64,000 nucleotides of DNA from Flaviramulus basaltis. Lineage in GTDB: Bacteria > Bacteroidota > Bacteroidia > Flavobacteriales > Flavobacteriaceae. The position numbers were made by a program, and so were the translations under genes. Below are positions 37,002 to 46,494 of this stretch, one piece after another. A model generated the notes under the pieces. It was not told the DNA's origin and did no database searches. It worked only from the letters and a program-made list of their open reading frames with translations. How positions within the stretch are numbered: the stretch's first letter is position 1; each line of letters opens with the position of its first letter. The stretch covers positions 124,001 to 188,000 of the forward strand of contig NZ_FPKV01000004.1 of assembly GCF_900114265.1 (NCBI RefSeq), given 5' to 3'.

Positions 37002-37334
37002 ATGGAACAACAAAAATTACCAAATGCCACGATTAGTATTGTTTTAGGTATAATCTCTTTTATAGGCTGTTGCTGTACAAGTGGATTTGGAGGCTTAGTA
37101 TTATCGGGAATAGCTTTTTTTCTTGCTAAAAAAGATGAAAAAACTTATAAAGAGAGCCCTGAATCTTATAGTAATTATGGTCAAGTAAAAACTGCTAAAA
37201 TCATAGCAATTATTGGTCTTGTGCTAAGTTTAATAATTGTAGTTATATATTTATATTTAATGTTTACCGGTCAATTAGAGGACATGAAAGATAAATACAT
37301 GGAGATGCTAGAAGAAATGCAACAAAATCAATAA
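37002..37334 (+). CDS. CCC motif membrane protein
   Basis: A 110-residue membrane protein. Two hydrophobic segments (NATISIVLGIISFIGCC and IIAIIGLVLSLIIVVIYLYL) flank the basic loop KKDEKTYKESPESY, and three consecutive Cys (FIGCCCTSGFG) are the family's named motif. It resembles dispanin/DUF4190-type small membrane proteins. The C-terminus is charged and may be a short coiled coil (MEMLEEMQ). Role unknown. Confidence 0.85.
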   Translation: MEQQKLPNATISIVLGIISFIGCCCTSGFGGLVLSGIAFFLAKKDEKTYKESPESYSNYGQVKTAKIIAIIGLVLSLIIVVIYLYLMFTGQLEDMKDKYMEMLEEMQQNQ

Positions 37335-37350
37335 TATAAAATAAATCAAA

Positions 37351-37394
37351 TACATAAATAAAAAGCGACCAAATGGTCGCTTTTTATTTATGTA
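37351..37394. terminator. Bidirectional terminator with 20-bp perfect stem
   Basis: A 20-base arm (37351-37370, ending AAAAAGCGACC) pairs perfectly with 37375-37394 around an AAAT loop. It lies between convergent genes. Confidence 0.85.
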
Positions 37395-37402
37395 TTATTT
37401 TT

Positions 37403-37861
37403 TTAGAATGAAGAAATTGAAGCAAATATTCCTATGATAAAAATCAAAATATAAATACTTATAATAGTAATAGTAAAAATACCTATATACTTATAATGAG
37501 ATTTTAAATTAGTAAATGCCAATTTAAAATCATCCTTGTTTGTATTACTTAATGCCGTTTTCATCTTTCTAGAAAAATTGAATAAATAATACACAGGAAA
37601 AAAATAAACTAAGGCTAGAACAACATATATAAGTCCAAAATATCCCATTGAAAAACCTAAGCCAGCATACGGATTAACATCTCCTAATGCTCTAGTACTC
37701 ATAATTGCTCCAAAAAATATTCCAAAAATTACCATAAGACCAATACCTATAAAACCTAATATTGATAAAAAATAACTCCATGAAGTGGTTTCTTTTAGAA
37801 GACCTTTTATATCTTCAGTTAGCTCTAGTTCAAAAGTTTCAAATGCTGATTTTTCCTCCAT
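37403..37861 (-). CDS. DUF5362 family membrane protein
   Basis: A 152-residue membrane protein with about four hydrophobic segments (WSYFLSILGFIGIGLMVIF, GYFGLIYVVLALVYFFPVYY, GIFTITIISIYILIFIIGIF) and the amphipathic segment NFSRKMKTALSNTNKDDFKLAFTN between them, which matches DUF5362. Function unknown. It follows rocD by five bases on the same strand, so the two may be co-transcribed. Confidence 0.82.
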   Translation of the reverse strand: MEEKSAFETFELELTEDIKGLLKETTSWSYFLSILGFIGIGLMVIFGIFFGAIMSTRALGDVNPYAGLGFSMGYFGLIYVVLALVYFFPVYYLFNFSRKMKTALSNTNKDDFKLAFTNLKSHYKYIGIFTITIISIYILIFIIGIFASISSF

Positions 37862-37866
37862 ACTAT

Positions 37867-39147
37867 TTATTCTTCAAATTGTTTAAGTGTTTTTGTAATA
37901 ATACCAACACAGTCTAATAACTGTTCTTCATTCATTATTAAAGGTGGTGCAAAACGAATAATATTTCCATGTGTTGGTTTTGCTAATAATCCATTATCTC
38001 GTAATGCTAAACAAATATTCCAAGCTGTATTGCTATCTTCATCATCATTAATAACTATTGCATTTAGTAAACCTTTACCACGAACTAAATTAACAATTTT
38101 ACTAGTTTCTATATATTTGTTTAATTCAGCTCTAAATAATTCACCTAAAACGAAGGCATTTTCAGCTAGTTTTTCATCTCTTACTACTTCCAAAGCTGCA
38201 ATAGCTACAGCTGCTGCAACTGGGTTTCCACCAAAAGTACTACCATGATTTCCTGGTTTTATAACATTCATAACAGCATCATTTGCTAAAACTGCAGACA
38301 CAGGATATACACCACCACTTATGGCTTTTCCTAAAATTAAAACATCTGGTTTTACATCGGGCGTACTAGAACAATTTTTATCAGCACAAGAACAATTACC
38401 GCAAGTAGCTAATAATCGCCCTGTTCTGGCTATACCTGTTTGTACCTCATCTGCAATAAACAATACGTTGTATTGCTCACATAAGGCTTTTGCTTTTGCT
38501 AAATAATCTTCACTTGGAACATAAACTCCAGCTTCACCTTGTATAGGTTCTACTAAAAATCCAGCAACATTAGGATTACTTTCTAAAGCATTTTCAAGTG
38601 CTTGAAGATTGTCATATTCTATTTTAATAAATCCTTTAGTATATGGCCCAAAGTTTTTACGTGCTACAGGATCATTACTAAAAGAAATAATAGTTGTGGT
38701 ACGTCCATGAAAATTGTTTTCGCAAACAATAATTTCAGCTTCATTTTCTTCAATTCCTTTTACTTCATAAGCCCATTTTCTACAAAGTTTTAAAGCTGTT
38801 TCTACGGCTTCAGCACCCGTATTCATTGGTAAGAGTTTATCAAATCCAAAAAATTCGCATGCGAATTTTTCATATTTTCCAAGTACATCATTGTAAAATG
38901 CCCTAGATGTTAATGCTAATGTTTGCGCTTGTTGCACCATAGCATTCACGATTTTTGGGTGACTATGCCCCTGGTTTACTGCAGAGTAAGCCGATAAAAA
39001 ATCGTAATACTGCTTTCCTTCTACGTCCCAAACATAAACACCTTCTCCCCTAGTTAATACCACAGGAAGCGGATGATAGTTGTGAGCGCCATACTTGTTT
39101 TCTAAATCTATCGCTTGTTGCGAAGTTAATTGGTCTAAAACAGCCAT
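37867..39147 (-). CDS. rocD: Ornithine--oxo-acid transaminase with cysteine-rich insert
   Basis: Transfers the delta-amino group of ornithine to 2-oxoglutarate, giving glutamate semialdehyde (arginine/proline metabolism). The 426-residue class III aminotransferase starts [28 protein letters not shown] (in sections) with the PLP lysine Lys274 in [10 protein letters not shown]. An unusual segment [11 protein letters not shown] (Cys249, 252, 254 and 259) replaces the short LAVDxE linker of other bacterial and eukaryotic enzymes and could bind a metal. I recall similar inserts in other Flavobacteriia, so it is a lineage feature rather than an error. Confidence 0.94.
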   Translation of the reverse strand: MAVLDQLTSQQAIDLENKYGAHNYHPLPVVLTRGEGVYVWDVEGKQYYDFLSAYSAVNQGHSHPKIVNAMVQQAQTLALTSRAFYNDVLGKYEKFACEFFGFDKLLPMNTGAEAVETALKLCRKWAYEVKGIEENEAEIIVCENNFHGRTTTIISFSNDPVARKNFGPYTKGFIKIEYDNLQALENALESNPNVAGFLVEPIQGEAGVYVPSEDYLAKAKALCEQYNVLFIADEVQTGIARTGRLLATCGNCSCADKNCSSTPDVKPDVLILGKAISGGVYPVSAVLANDAVMNVIKPGNHGSTFGGNPVAAAVAIAALEVVRDEKLAENAFVLGELFRAELNKYIETSKIVNLVRGKGLLNAIVINDDEDSNTAWNICLALRDNGLLAKPTHGNIIRFAPPLIMNEEQLLDCVGIITKTLKQFEE

Positions 39148-39251
39148 TTTAATTTGTTTTAAATTAATAAAATAACCATTCCTTATCTACCTTTATTCTT
39201 TCGATGAGTTCGAAAAAGCAGCGTGGGAAAGAAATCATCCCTAAGTGGGTG

Positions 39252-39280
39252 CAAATTACTAAATAAAAACGGCTTGCAAA
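39252..39280 (-). promoter_or_regulatory. Promoter of rocD
   Basis: On the reverse strand TTTG (39280-39277), 18 bases, then TAATTTG (39258-39252), a -7 element one base short of consensus. It predicts a ~100-base leader to ATG 39147, with a small hairpin (TTTCGA/TCGAAA) in it. Confidence 0.45.
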
Positions 39281-39366
39281 AACCCAAATTCAATACTTCT
39301 AATAAAAATATTTTTTAATCCTTTAAAGTTAATAGAAATAAAGTGACATTTATTTATTGCTATTAT

Positions 39367-39374
39367 TATTTTTG
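39367..39374 (+). promoter_or_regulatory. -7 promoter element (TAttTTTG) of the rlmD operon
   Basis: An exact TAnnTTTG match that ends four bases before ATG 39379. Transcription would begin at or near the start codon, so this mRNA is expected to be leaderless or nearly so. It also rules out the in-frame GTG at 39343. Confidence 0.55.
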
Positions 39375-39378
39375 CAGC

Positions 39379-40791
39379 ATGTCTAGAAAAAAAGCAAGAA
39401 AACAAGTTTTTGAAAACGTAGAAGTTATTGATGCAGGCGCTAAAGGTAAAACTATAGCTAAAGCACCAGATGGGAAAGTGATTTTTTTACCAAATGCAGT
39501 ACCTGGTGATGTGGTAGATGTGCAAACCTTTAAAAAGCGAAAAGCCTATTATGAAGGGAAAGCGACAGTTTTTCATAAACTTTCAGATAAAAGAACTAAT
39601 CCAGCTTGTGAGCATTTTGGAGTTTGTGGTGGCTGTAAATGGCAGGATATGGCTTACGAACATCAGTTATTTTACAAGCAAAAAGAAGTTACTAATAACT
39701 TAACAAGGATTGGCCATATTCAACTTCCTGAGGTCACTCCTATTTTAGGTTCAGAAAATCAATATTTCTACAGAAATAAAATGGAATTTTCTTTTAGTGA
39801 TAGCCGTTGGTTAACACTTGAAGAAATTCAATCTGATAAAGATTTAGGAGATAAAAATGCACTAGGATTTCATATTCCAGGAATGTGGGATAAAATTTTA
39901 GATCTAAACAAATGCCATTTACAAGCAGATCCTTCAAACGCCATTAGAAATGCGGTTAAACAGTTTGCAATTAAAAATGATTTAGAATTCTTCAATACTA
40001 GAAATCAAACAGGTTTATTGCGTACCATGATGATTCGTACCTCAAGTACAGGCGATATTATGGTGATGATTCAATTTTTTAAAGAAGATAAAGTAAAACG
40101 TGAATTATTGTTAGATTTTATCGCCGAAAATTTCCCTGAAATAAACTCTTTGCAATATGTTATTAATGGAAAAGCAAACGATACCATTTACGATCAAGAT
40201 GTGATTTGTTACAAAGGCAACGATCATATTTTTGAAGAAATGGAAGGCTTAAAATTTAAAATAAATGCCAAATCGTTTTATCAAACCAATTCAGACCAAG
40301 CTTTTGAATTATATAAAATAACACGTGATTTTGCAAATTTAACTGGTGAAGAACTGGTTTACGATTTATATACAGGAACTGGTACTATTGCACAATTTGT
40401 TGCAAAACAAGCCAAAAAAGTTATTGGTGTAGAATCTGTACCAGACGCTATAACAGCCGCTAAGGAAAATGCACAATTAAATAATATTAATAACGTTGAA
40501 TTCTTTGTGGGTGACATGAAACATGTTTTTAATGACAGTTTTATTAAAACACATGGTGAACCAGATGTTATTATTACAGATCCACCACGTGATGGTATGC
40601 ATAAAGATGTGGTTCAACAAATATTAAATATTGCACCTAAAAAAATAGTTTATGTAAGCTGTAATAGCGCAACACAAGCTAGAGATTTAGAGTTAATGGA
40701 CAAGCAATATAAAGTAATAAAAACCCAAGCTGTAGATATGTTTCCGCAAACTTTTCATGTGGAAAATGTTGTACTTTTGGAAAGAAGATAG
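39379..40791 (+). CDS. rlmD: 23S rRNA (uracil-5-)-methyltransferase, RlmD/RumA type
   Basis: SAM-dependent methyltransferase that makes m5U in 23S rRNA. The 470-residue protein starts MSRKKARKQVF, with an N-terminal TRAM RNA-binding domain (GAKGKTIAKAPDGKVIFL). An Fe-S-type cysteine cluster follows (CEHFGVCGGCKWQ, C-x5-C-x2-C). The methyltransferase domain has DLYTGTGTIAQF (SAM site), TDPPRDGM and catalytic Cys in VYVSCNSATQARDL. The ATG at 39379 is preferred over GTG 39343. It heads an operon with DUF6452, DUF6048 and GH5 genes. Confidence 0.93.
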   Translation: MSRKKARKQVFENVEVIDAGAKGKTIAKAPDGKVIFLPNAVPGDVVDVQTFKKRKAYYEGKATVFHKLSDKRTNPACEHFGVCGGCKWQDMAYEHQLFYKQKEVTNNLTRIGHIQLPEVTPILGSENQYFYRNKMEFSFSDSRWLTLEEIQSDKDLGDKNALGFHIPGMWDKILDLNKCHLQADPSNAIRNAVKQFAIKNDLEFFNTRNQTGLLRTMMIRTSSTGDIMVMIQFFKEDKVKRELLLDFIAENFPEINSLQYVINGKANDTIYDQDVICYKGNDHIFEEMEGLKFKINAKSFYQTNSDQAFELYKITRDFANLTGEELVYDLYTGTGTIAQFVAKQAKKVIGVESVPDAITAAKENAQLNNINNVEFFVGDMKHVFNDSFIKTHGEPDVIITDPPRDGMHKDVVQQILNIAPKKIVYVSCNSATQARDLELMDKQYKVIKTQAVDMFPQTFHVENVVLLERR

Positions 40792-40814
40792 ACACATCTA
40801 TTTAAAATTAAAAA

Positions 40815-41360
40815 ATGAAATATTTTAAAATTCTAATAATCCCAATGCTTTTGATAGTTGCTCTATCAATTAGTTGCGAGCGCGACGATATCTGTCCAGA
40901 AAACACTCCTACTACCCCGCGTTTAATTATAGACCTTTATGATGCAGCTAATCCCGAAAACAAAAAAAATGCATTCGATTTAGTAGTTGGCGGTATTGAC
41001 AATGATTTTGTTTTGCCAGGATACAATATAGTTGATACTAATCAGATTGTTTTACCACTAAAAACTGATGACAACACAACAGAATATGCACTTATAATTG
41101 ATGCTTTTATTAATGATAATGGAACACCTGAAGATGCAAGTGATGATTTTTATGATGGCAGCAACCAAGATATTATTACAATAAGTTACAGTCGAGAAGA
41201 AGTATATGTTTCCCGTGCTTGTGGTTATAAAACTATTTTTAAAAATGTAACACTCACTATTCAAGACGATGGTGATAAATGGATGATTTCTAGACAACCT
41301 GTAACCGATAACCAATCTGTAGAAGATGAAACAACAGCACACTTTACTATTACACATTAA
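40815..41360 (+). CDS. DUF6452 family lipoprotein
   Basis: A 181-residue lipoprotein (FKILIIPMLLIVALSISC, lipidated Cys at about 21). The mature part starts ERDDICPENTPTTPRLIIDLYD, typical of DUF6452, a Bacteroidota-only family found next to rlmD and DUF6048. It has no known function. It starts 23 bases after rlmD and overlaps the next gene by 35 bases, which suggests coupled translation. Confidence 0.87.
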   Translation: MKYFKILIIPMLLIVALSISCERDDICPENTPTTPRLIIDLYDAANPENKKNAFDLVVGGIDNDFVLPGYNIVDTNQIVLPLKTDDNTTEYALIIDAFINDNGTPEDASDDFYDGSNQDIITISYSREEVYVSRACGYKTIFKNVTLTIQDDGDKWMISRQPVTDNQSVEDETTAHFTITH

Positions 41361-42057
41361 AATTTTAGTATTTATGCTAATGTTTTGTGTGTCTGTTAAT
41401 GCACAAAATGATAGTATTTTAAGTACTCAAAACGATTCCACAGCCATAAAATTAAAATACGGACTTCGTGTTGGCGGTGACATTGGAAAGCTAATTCGCT
41501 CTTTTGTAGATGATGAATATAGTGGTTTTGAAATTTTGGCAGATTATCGTATTAAAAAGAGTCTATATATTGCAGGAGAAATTGGTTTTGAGGAAAAGAA
41601 AACAGTTACCGATTATATGGATATTACAAGCACAGGAACCTACCTAAAAGCTGGAGTAGACTACAATTCATATCAAAATTGGTTAGACATGGATAACATG
41701 ATTTATTTTGGTTTTCGTGTTGGAGCAAGTTCTTTTAGTCACGATTTAAACAACTTTACAATTTACAGCACCAATCAATATTGGGATCCTCAATTTTCAT
41801 CAAATGATAAACAGGAATTCAAAGGCTTAACAGCTTTTTGGGCAGAAGTTATATTGGGCTTGAAAGTAGAATTGTTCAATAATTTATACATGGGACTTAA
41901 CGTGCAACTTAAAATGCTTGCAAGCGAGACAGAGCCGAACAACTTTCAAAATGTATATATTCCTGGGTTTGGTAAAACTTATGATAGCAGTAGTATTGGC
42001 ACAGGTTATAGTTATTTCTTATCTTACAGAATACCTTTATACAAAAAAAATAAATAA
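41326..42057 (+). CDS. DUF6048 family outer-membrane-type protein
   Basis: A 243-residue exported protein (signal peptide to VNAQ, about 27). Alternating strands with terminal aromatic residues (YGLRVGGDIGKLIRSF, LYMGLNVQLKMLA, GYSYFLSYRIPLY) suggest a small outer-membrane barrel. DUF6048 genes are usually found next to DUF6452 genes. Alternative in-frame ATG codons lie inside the signal peptide; the longest gives a normal n-region. Role unknown. Confidence 0.86.
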   Translation: MKQQHTLLLHIKILVFMLMFCVSVNAQNDSILSTQNDSTAIKLKYGLRVGGDIGKLIRSFVDDEYSGFEILADYRIKKSLYIAGEIGFEEKKTVTDYMDITSTGTYLKAGVDYNSYQNWLDMDNMIYFGFRVGASSFSHDLNNFTIYSTNQYWDPQFSSNDKQEFKGLTAFWAEVILGLKVELFNNLYMGLNVQLKMLASETEPNNFQNVYIPGFGKTYDSSSIGTGYSYFLSYRIPLYKKNK

Positions 42058-42059
42058 CA

Positions 42060-43718
42060 TTGAAATTAGCCTATTACATATCACTTTTTTGCTTGATATT
42101 TTTATCATGTTCAAAAAGCGATGTAGGCACAGAACCAGAATCGATTGAAGAACCAGAAGAACCAATCGAAGAAACTCCAAAAAATCCATTAATCCAACTT
42201 AATGGGACAGATATTGTAGATGCGAATGGAAATACCCTATACTTAAAAGGCGTTGCCTTTGGTAATCAAATATGGAGTAATTCGTCTACACCTGGCACAA
42301 CTCACCACAACGAATTAGATTTTGAGCGTGTAAAAAATATGGGAATGAATGCTGTTCGTTTTTATATGAATTATACTTTTTTTGAAGATGACAGCAATCC
42401 TTATACCTATAAACAATCTGGTTGGAATTGGTTAGATCAAAATATTCAATGGGCAAAAAATCACAACGTCTATTTAATCTTAAATATGCATGCGCCACAA
42501 GGTGGTTATCAGTCGCAAGGTGAAGGTGATGCCCTTTGGGATAATGTTGAAAATCAAAACAGATTGGTAGCGCTTTGGAAAGCTATTGCAGAAAAATATA
42601 AAGATGAAGTACAAATAGCTGGATTTGGTCCTGTAAACGAACCCGTACCAACACAATCTATAAACCAATGGAGTAGCTTAGCTCAAAAGCTAATTAATGG
42701 CATTAGAGAAGTAAACGAAAATCATTTAATTTTTATTGAAAAAGCTATTTATGTTGAAGGTAATTACGATGTAGATGACAATCTTAATTTCCCTCAAGTA
42801 ACCGGCAAAAATTTGGTTTACGAATTTCACTCATACGATCCACATACATATACTCATCAACTTTTTGATTGGGCTAATTTAGGTGAAGGCGGAAAATACC
42901 CAGATGAAAACATACTTGAAATAACCAATGGGCAATGGTATACCGCCATTTTTGGTAATGATAAATTAAGCTCTGAAAATAGCGATTGGACTTATTTTGA
43001 AGGTATTAAATATACTATTGATGATACTCAAATTAGTTATGCCGTTCCTGCTTTAGTTGGCCAAAATGTTGATGGAACAGTTTACTTTGATGATATAATT
43101 ATCAAAGAATACGATGAAACTGGCAATTTTATAAGAGATATTTATGAATTTAATTTTGATGATGATTCAGGTTGGAATTATTGGAGTGAAAATGATTCTG
43201 GTGAAGGCGGTCTTTCTAATAACGAAGGAATAAATAGTAGTTCTTGTTTGTACATCTCTTCTGCAACTTCAGATTCTAATATGAGTGGAACTTCATTTAG
43301 ATTCATTCCACAACAAGGCTATCAATATCAAATAAGTGGTTGGATGAAAGGTGAGAATGTAGATGCTACCGCAAATTGCAGATTACGCTTAGATTTTTAC
43401 AATGCCGAAACTATTTTAAAACGAAATAAAGCCTATTTAGAATGGTCTGTTAAACGCTATGTGGATTGGGCAAACGCAAAAGGAGCCCCCTTATATTTAG
43501 GGGAATTTGGTGCTGGCATTCATTGCTTTGAAAATAACAAAGGTGGCTTACAATTTGTTGAGGATATGCTCGATATTATTATAACAAATAAGATTCATTT
43601 TACATATCATGCCTATCATGAAGATGCTTTTGGACTCTACTTCGGCGGCAATACTTTACCAAGTACTTCTAATGCAAATGGCCCTTTAATAGATCTTTTT
43701 ACAAATACTTTAAATTAA
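42060..43718 (+). CDS. Glycoside hydrolase family 5 lipoprotein with inserted beta-sandwich
   Basis: A 552-residue lipoprotein (MKLAYYISLFCLIFLSC) of clan GH-A. The acid/base Glu194 lies in GPVNEPVP and the nucleophile Glu482 in LYLGEFGAG, so the enzyme should be active on a beta-glycan (cellulose, mannan or a beta-glucan). The two glutamates are 288 residues apart, about twice the usual distance. Residues ~300-450 look like a carbohydrate-binding beta-sandwich (GTVYFDDIIIKEYDETGN, FRFIPQQGYQYQISGWMKG) inserted in the barrel. The frame has only a TTG start, two bases after DUF6048. It ends the rlmD operon. Confidence 0.88.
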   Translation: MKLAYYISLFCLIFLSCSKSDVGTEPESIEEPEEPIEETPKNPLIQLNGTDIVDANGNTLYLKGVAFGNQIWSNSSTPGTTHHNELDFERVKNMGMNAVRFYMNYTFFEDDSNPYTYKQSGWNWLDQNIQWAKNHNVYLILNMHAPQGGYQSQGEGDALWDNVENQNRLVALWKAIAEKYKDEVQIAGFGPVNEPVPTQSINQWSSLAQKLINGIREVNENHLIFIEKAIYVEGNYDVDDNLNFPQVTGKNLVYEFHSYDPHTYTHQLFDWANLGEGGKYPDENILEITNGQWYTAIFGNDKLSSENSDWTYFEGIKYTIDDTQISYAVPALVGQNVDGTVYFDDIIIKEYDETGNFIRDIYEFNFDDDSGWNYWSENDSGEGGLSNNEGINSSSCLYISSATSDSNMSGTSFRFIPQQGYQYQISGWMKGENVDATANCRLRLDFYNAETILKRNKAYLEWSVKRYVDWANAKGAPLYLGEFGAGIHCFENNKGGLQFVEDMLDIIITNKIHFTYHAYHEDAFGLYFGGNTLPSTSNANGPLIDLFTNTLN

Positions 43719-43846
43719 TTTCATTATTTAAAATTAGCTCCATAAAAGTTAATTTAAACTTAAAATTATTAAAGTGATAAGATGTGCTTTGCTTATTTTT
43801 AATAAATTACAACACCATACTAATCAACATTTTAATAAACTAAATA

Positions 43847-44935
43847 ATGAAGAAAATAGCAACTCTACTAGTCTTAATTACCACGTTAACACTTAGCTCA
43901 CAAAACTACCCCGAAGTAACCATTCCAGGTTCTCAAGTAAGGAAAATTACTTCACAAATTGTTTCAGGACAAGAATATAAATTAGAAATTAGGTTACCTT
44001 CTGGTTATGAAAATAGCACAAAAAAGTATCCTGTTGTTTATTTAATGGACTCTCAATGGGATTTCCCTTTGGTAACTTCTATTTATGGTGAACAATATTA
44101 TGATGGCTTTATTCCAGAAATAATACTTGTAGGTGTTACTTGGGGCGGAGAAAACCCTAATCCTGATGTATTGCGAACACGAGATTACACACCAACTAAT
44201 GACGGAAGAAATATAGAAACTGCTGGTGCTGATAAATTTCTAGAATTCATAAAAATGGAACTATTCCCATTTATTGAAAGCAATTATAAAGCAACAAGCG
44301 ATAACAGAACCTTGATGGGATGCTCGTTAGGAGGTTTATTTACTTTGCATACCCTTTTCACACATACCGAAATGTTTACAAATTTTGTTGCTGCAAGTCC
44401 AGCTGTAGGTTGGGATAACGGTGTTTTATATAAAGAAGAGAAAACATTTTCAGAAAAGCAATTATCAAAACCAGTTCGTGTGTATATGACGGTTGGCGAT
44501 GTTGAAAATGGCAAATCATACTATACTATTTTTGCTAATAAAATGAAGAGTAGCAATTATAAAAATGTTCAATTACATTCAAAAGTATTAGAAAACACAG
44601 GGCACTCAGGTACAAAAAGTGAAACTTACACAAGAGGTTTACAATATGTTTTTAAAAGAAATGAATTGAAATTAGACAATAAAACATTAAATAAATATGT
44701 TGGACAATATCAATTTGAAAACGGTGATAAACTAGAAATTAAGAATGAGAACCATCAACTTAAACTTTTTTTCTCACCAAATAACAGTACTCCGCTTTTA
44801 GCAAATTCTGAAAGTCATTTTTATGCAACATTTTCATTTTTTAATATTCATTTTAAAGAATCAAATAATATTATAGAAGGTTTTGATTTATTAACATATG
44901 GAAGAACTCAAGCATTTATAAAGCTAAAAGATTGA
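43847..44935 (+). CDS. Alpha/beta hydrolase, Fes/esterase-D-like, with C-terminal beta domain
   Basis: A 362-residue exported protein (signal peptide to about 18). Residues about 30-275 are an alpha/beta hydrolase of the enterochelin-esterase/esterase D family: YPVVYLMDSQWDFP, VGVTWGGEN, nucleophile Ser in LMGCSLGGLFTLH and a likely catalytic His in NTGHSG. Residues ~285-362 form a separate beta domain (YVGQYQFENGDKLEIKNE), lipocalin-like, found on some esterases. Neighbouring GH5 suggests carbohydrate esterase activity, but siderophore or other esters are also possible. It is 128 bases from GH5 and has its own terminator. Confidence 0.87.
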   Translation: MKKIATLLVLITTLTLSSQNYPEVTIPGSQVRKITSQIVSGQEYKLEIRLPSGYENSTKKYPVVYLMDSQWDFPLVTSIYGEQYYDGFIPEIILVGVTWGGENPNPDVLRTRDYTPTNDGRNIETAGADKFLEFIKMELFPFIESNYKATSDNRTLMGCSLGGLFTLHTLFTHTEMFTNFVAASPAVGWDNGVLYKEEKTFSEKQLSKPVRVYMTVGDVENGKSYYTIFANKMKSSNYKNVQLHSKVLENTGHSGTKSETYTRGLQYVFKRNELKLDNKTLNKYVGQYQFENGDKLEIKNENHQLKLFFSPNNSTPLLANSESHFYATFSFFNIHFKESNNIIEGFDLLTYGRTQAFIKLKD

Positions 44936-44963
44936 GGTTAGTTAATAAACAAATACCTAGAAA

Positions 44964-44995
44964 TAAAAAAACCTGCTAAAAGCAGGTTTTTTTTA
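44964..44995. terminator. Bidirectional terminator
   Basis: AAAAAACCTGCT and its reverse complement with an AAA loop, then a T run. It lies between the esterase (+) and glyA (-). Confidence 0.85.
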
Positions 44996-45022
44996 TTAAA
45001 TATATTGTTTAAAATAATGAAA

Positions 45023-46294
45023 TTAAACAAATAAAGGTTTGTCTTTCATCATCGCATTTACTTTTGCTTTTACAGCTTCTAAAGTAGCTTCATCATCAAA
45101 ATTAGTAATTACTTCGTCAATTAATTCAACAATAGCAATCATATCATCTTCTTTCAGACCACGTGTAGTTACTGCTGCAGTTCCTAAACGAATTCCAGAA
45201 GTAACAAATGGTGATTTATCATCAAATGGTACCATGTTTTTATTAGCTGTAATATCTGCCTTAACAAGCGCTTGTTCTGCATCTTTACCAGATACATTTT
45301 TGTTACGCAAATCTATTAACATCATATGATTATCTGTTCCTCCAGAAATAATATGATAATCTTTAGCAACTAAGGCATTTGCCATAGCATTTGCATTTTG
45401 TTTTACTTGTAATTGGTAGTGCAAAAACTCATCGGTTAGTGCTTCTCCAAAAGCAATAGCTTTTGCTGCAATTATATGTTCTAATGGTCCGCCTTGGTTT
45501 CCTGGAAATACTGCAGAATCTAACAAAGAAGACATTTTACGTAAGCTTCCATTTTTTAAAGTGATTCCAAATGGGTTATCAAAATCTTGCCCCATCATAA
45601 TCATTCCTCCTCTTGGTCCTCTTAAAGTTTTATGCGTTGTTGTAGTAACAATATGACAATGCGGAAGCGGATCATTTAAAATACCTTTAGCAATTAATCC
45701 AGCAGGATGCGAAATATCTGCCAACAAAATAGCTCCAACGCTATCTGCAATTACTCTAAAACGCTCAAAATCTATATCACGTGAATAAGCTGATGCTCCA
45801 GCAATAATTAATTTAGGTTGCTCTTTTGTAGCAATTTCTTGTATTTTATCATAGTTTAAAACACCTGTCTCCTGCTCTACACCGTAAAAAACTGGATCAT
45901 ATAATTTTCCAGAAAAGTTAACAGGCGACCCATGAGTTAAGTGACCTCCATGTGACAAATCAAAACCTAAAATCTTGTCTCCTGGTGTTAAACAAGCATG
46001 GTAAACCGCAGTATTTGCTTGACTTCCAGAGTGTGGTTGTACATTTACATATGCTGCTCCAAACAACGTTTTTGCTCTATCAATAGCTATTTGCTCCACT
46101 TCATCAACAACCTCACAACCACCATAATAGCGTTTTCCAGGGTAACCTTCAGCATATTTATTAGTAAGTACAGAACCTGCAGCTTCCATTACTTGGTTAC
46201 TTACAAAGTTTTCTGATGCTATAAGTTCTATACCATGAAGTTGGCGTTCTTTTTCTGCTTCAATAAGTTCAAAAATTTGTTCGTCGCGTTGCAT
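45023..46294 (-). CDS. glyA: Serine hydroxymethyltransferase
   Basis: PLP enzyme converting serine plus tetrahydrofolate to glycine plus 5,10-methylene-THF, the main one-carbon source. The 423-residue protein carries the SHMT signatures: [11 protein letters not shown] near the N-terminus, [21 protein letters not shown], and the PLP lysine in [13 protein letters not shown]. It is of normal length. A -7 element (46321-46328) gives a short leader. Confidence 0.97.
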   Translation of the reverse strand: MQRDEQIFELIEAEKERQLHGIELIASENFVSNQVMEAAGSVLTNKYAEGYPGKRYYGGCEVVDEVEQIAIDRAKTLFGAAYVNVQPHSGSQANTAVYHACLTPGDKILGFDLSHGGHLTHGSPVNFSGKLYDPVFYGVEQETGVLNYDKIQEIATKEQPKLIIAGASAYSRDIDFERFRVIADSVGAILLADISHPAGLIAKGILNDPLPHCHIVTTTTHKTLRGPRGGMIMMGQDFDNPFGITLKNGSLRKMSSLLDSAVFPGNQGGPLEHIIAAKAIAFGEALTDEFLHYQLQVKQNANAMANALVAKDYHIISGGTDNHMMLIDLRNKNVSGKDAEQALVKADITANKNMVPFDDKSPFVTSGIRLGTAAVTTRGLKEDDMIAIVELIDEVITNFDDEATLEAVKAKVNAMMKDKPLFV

Positions 46295-46320
46295 AAATTA
46301 ATTTCTTTTTAAATATTGGG

Positions 46321-46328
46321 CAAAAATA
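46321..46328 (-). promoter_or_regulatory. -7 promoter element (TAttTTTG) of glyA
   Basis: An exact TAnnTTTG match on the reverse strand, 26 bases before ATG 46294. Confidence 0.55.
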
Positions 46329-46452
46329 GGAAATACATTAGTTAAATTCATTAAAATATATAGAATTACATGTAAGTTTTTAACCAATTTATTAACGTTT
46401 AAATAAAACTCAATTTTTAGGTGATTTTAACATTTAAAATGAAAAAATTGTG

Positions 46453-46460
46453 TACGTTTG
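46453..46460 (+). promoter_or_regulatory. -7 promoter element (TAcgTTTG) of fahA
   Basis: An exact match, 34 bases before ATG 46495. Confidence 0.5.
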
Positions 46461-46494
46461 AATATAATTTAATAAAATAAATAATCTATAAGGT

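Noticed and set aside
39204-39266. A 20-codon open frame (starts MSSKKQRGKE) on the forward strand upstream of rocD.
   Set aside because: It lies in the promoter and leader of rocD on the opposite strand (elements at 39252-39280), has no promoter of its own and no recognisable motif.
45998-46216. A 72-codon forward frame inside glyA.
   Set aside because: It is antisense to a conserved part of glyA and shows no protein-like composition.
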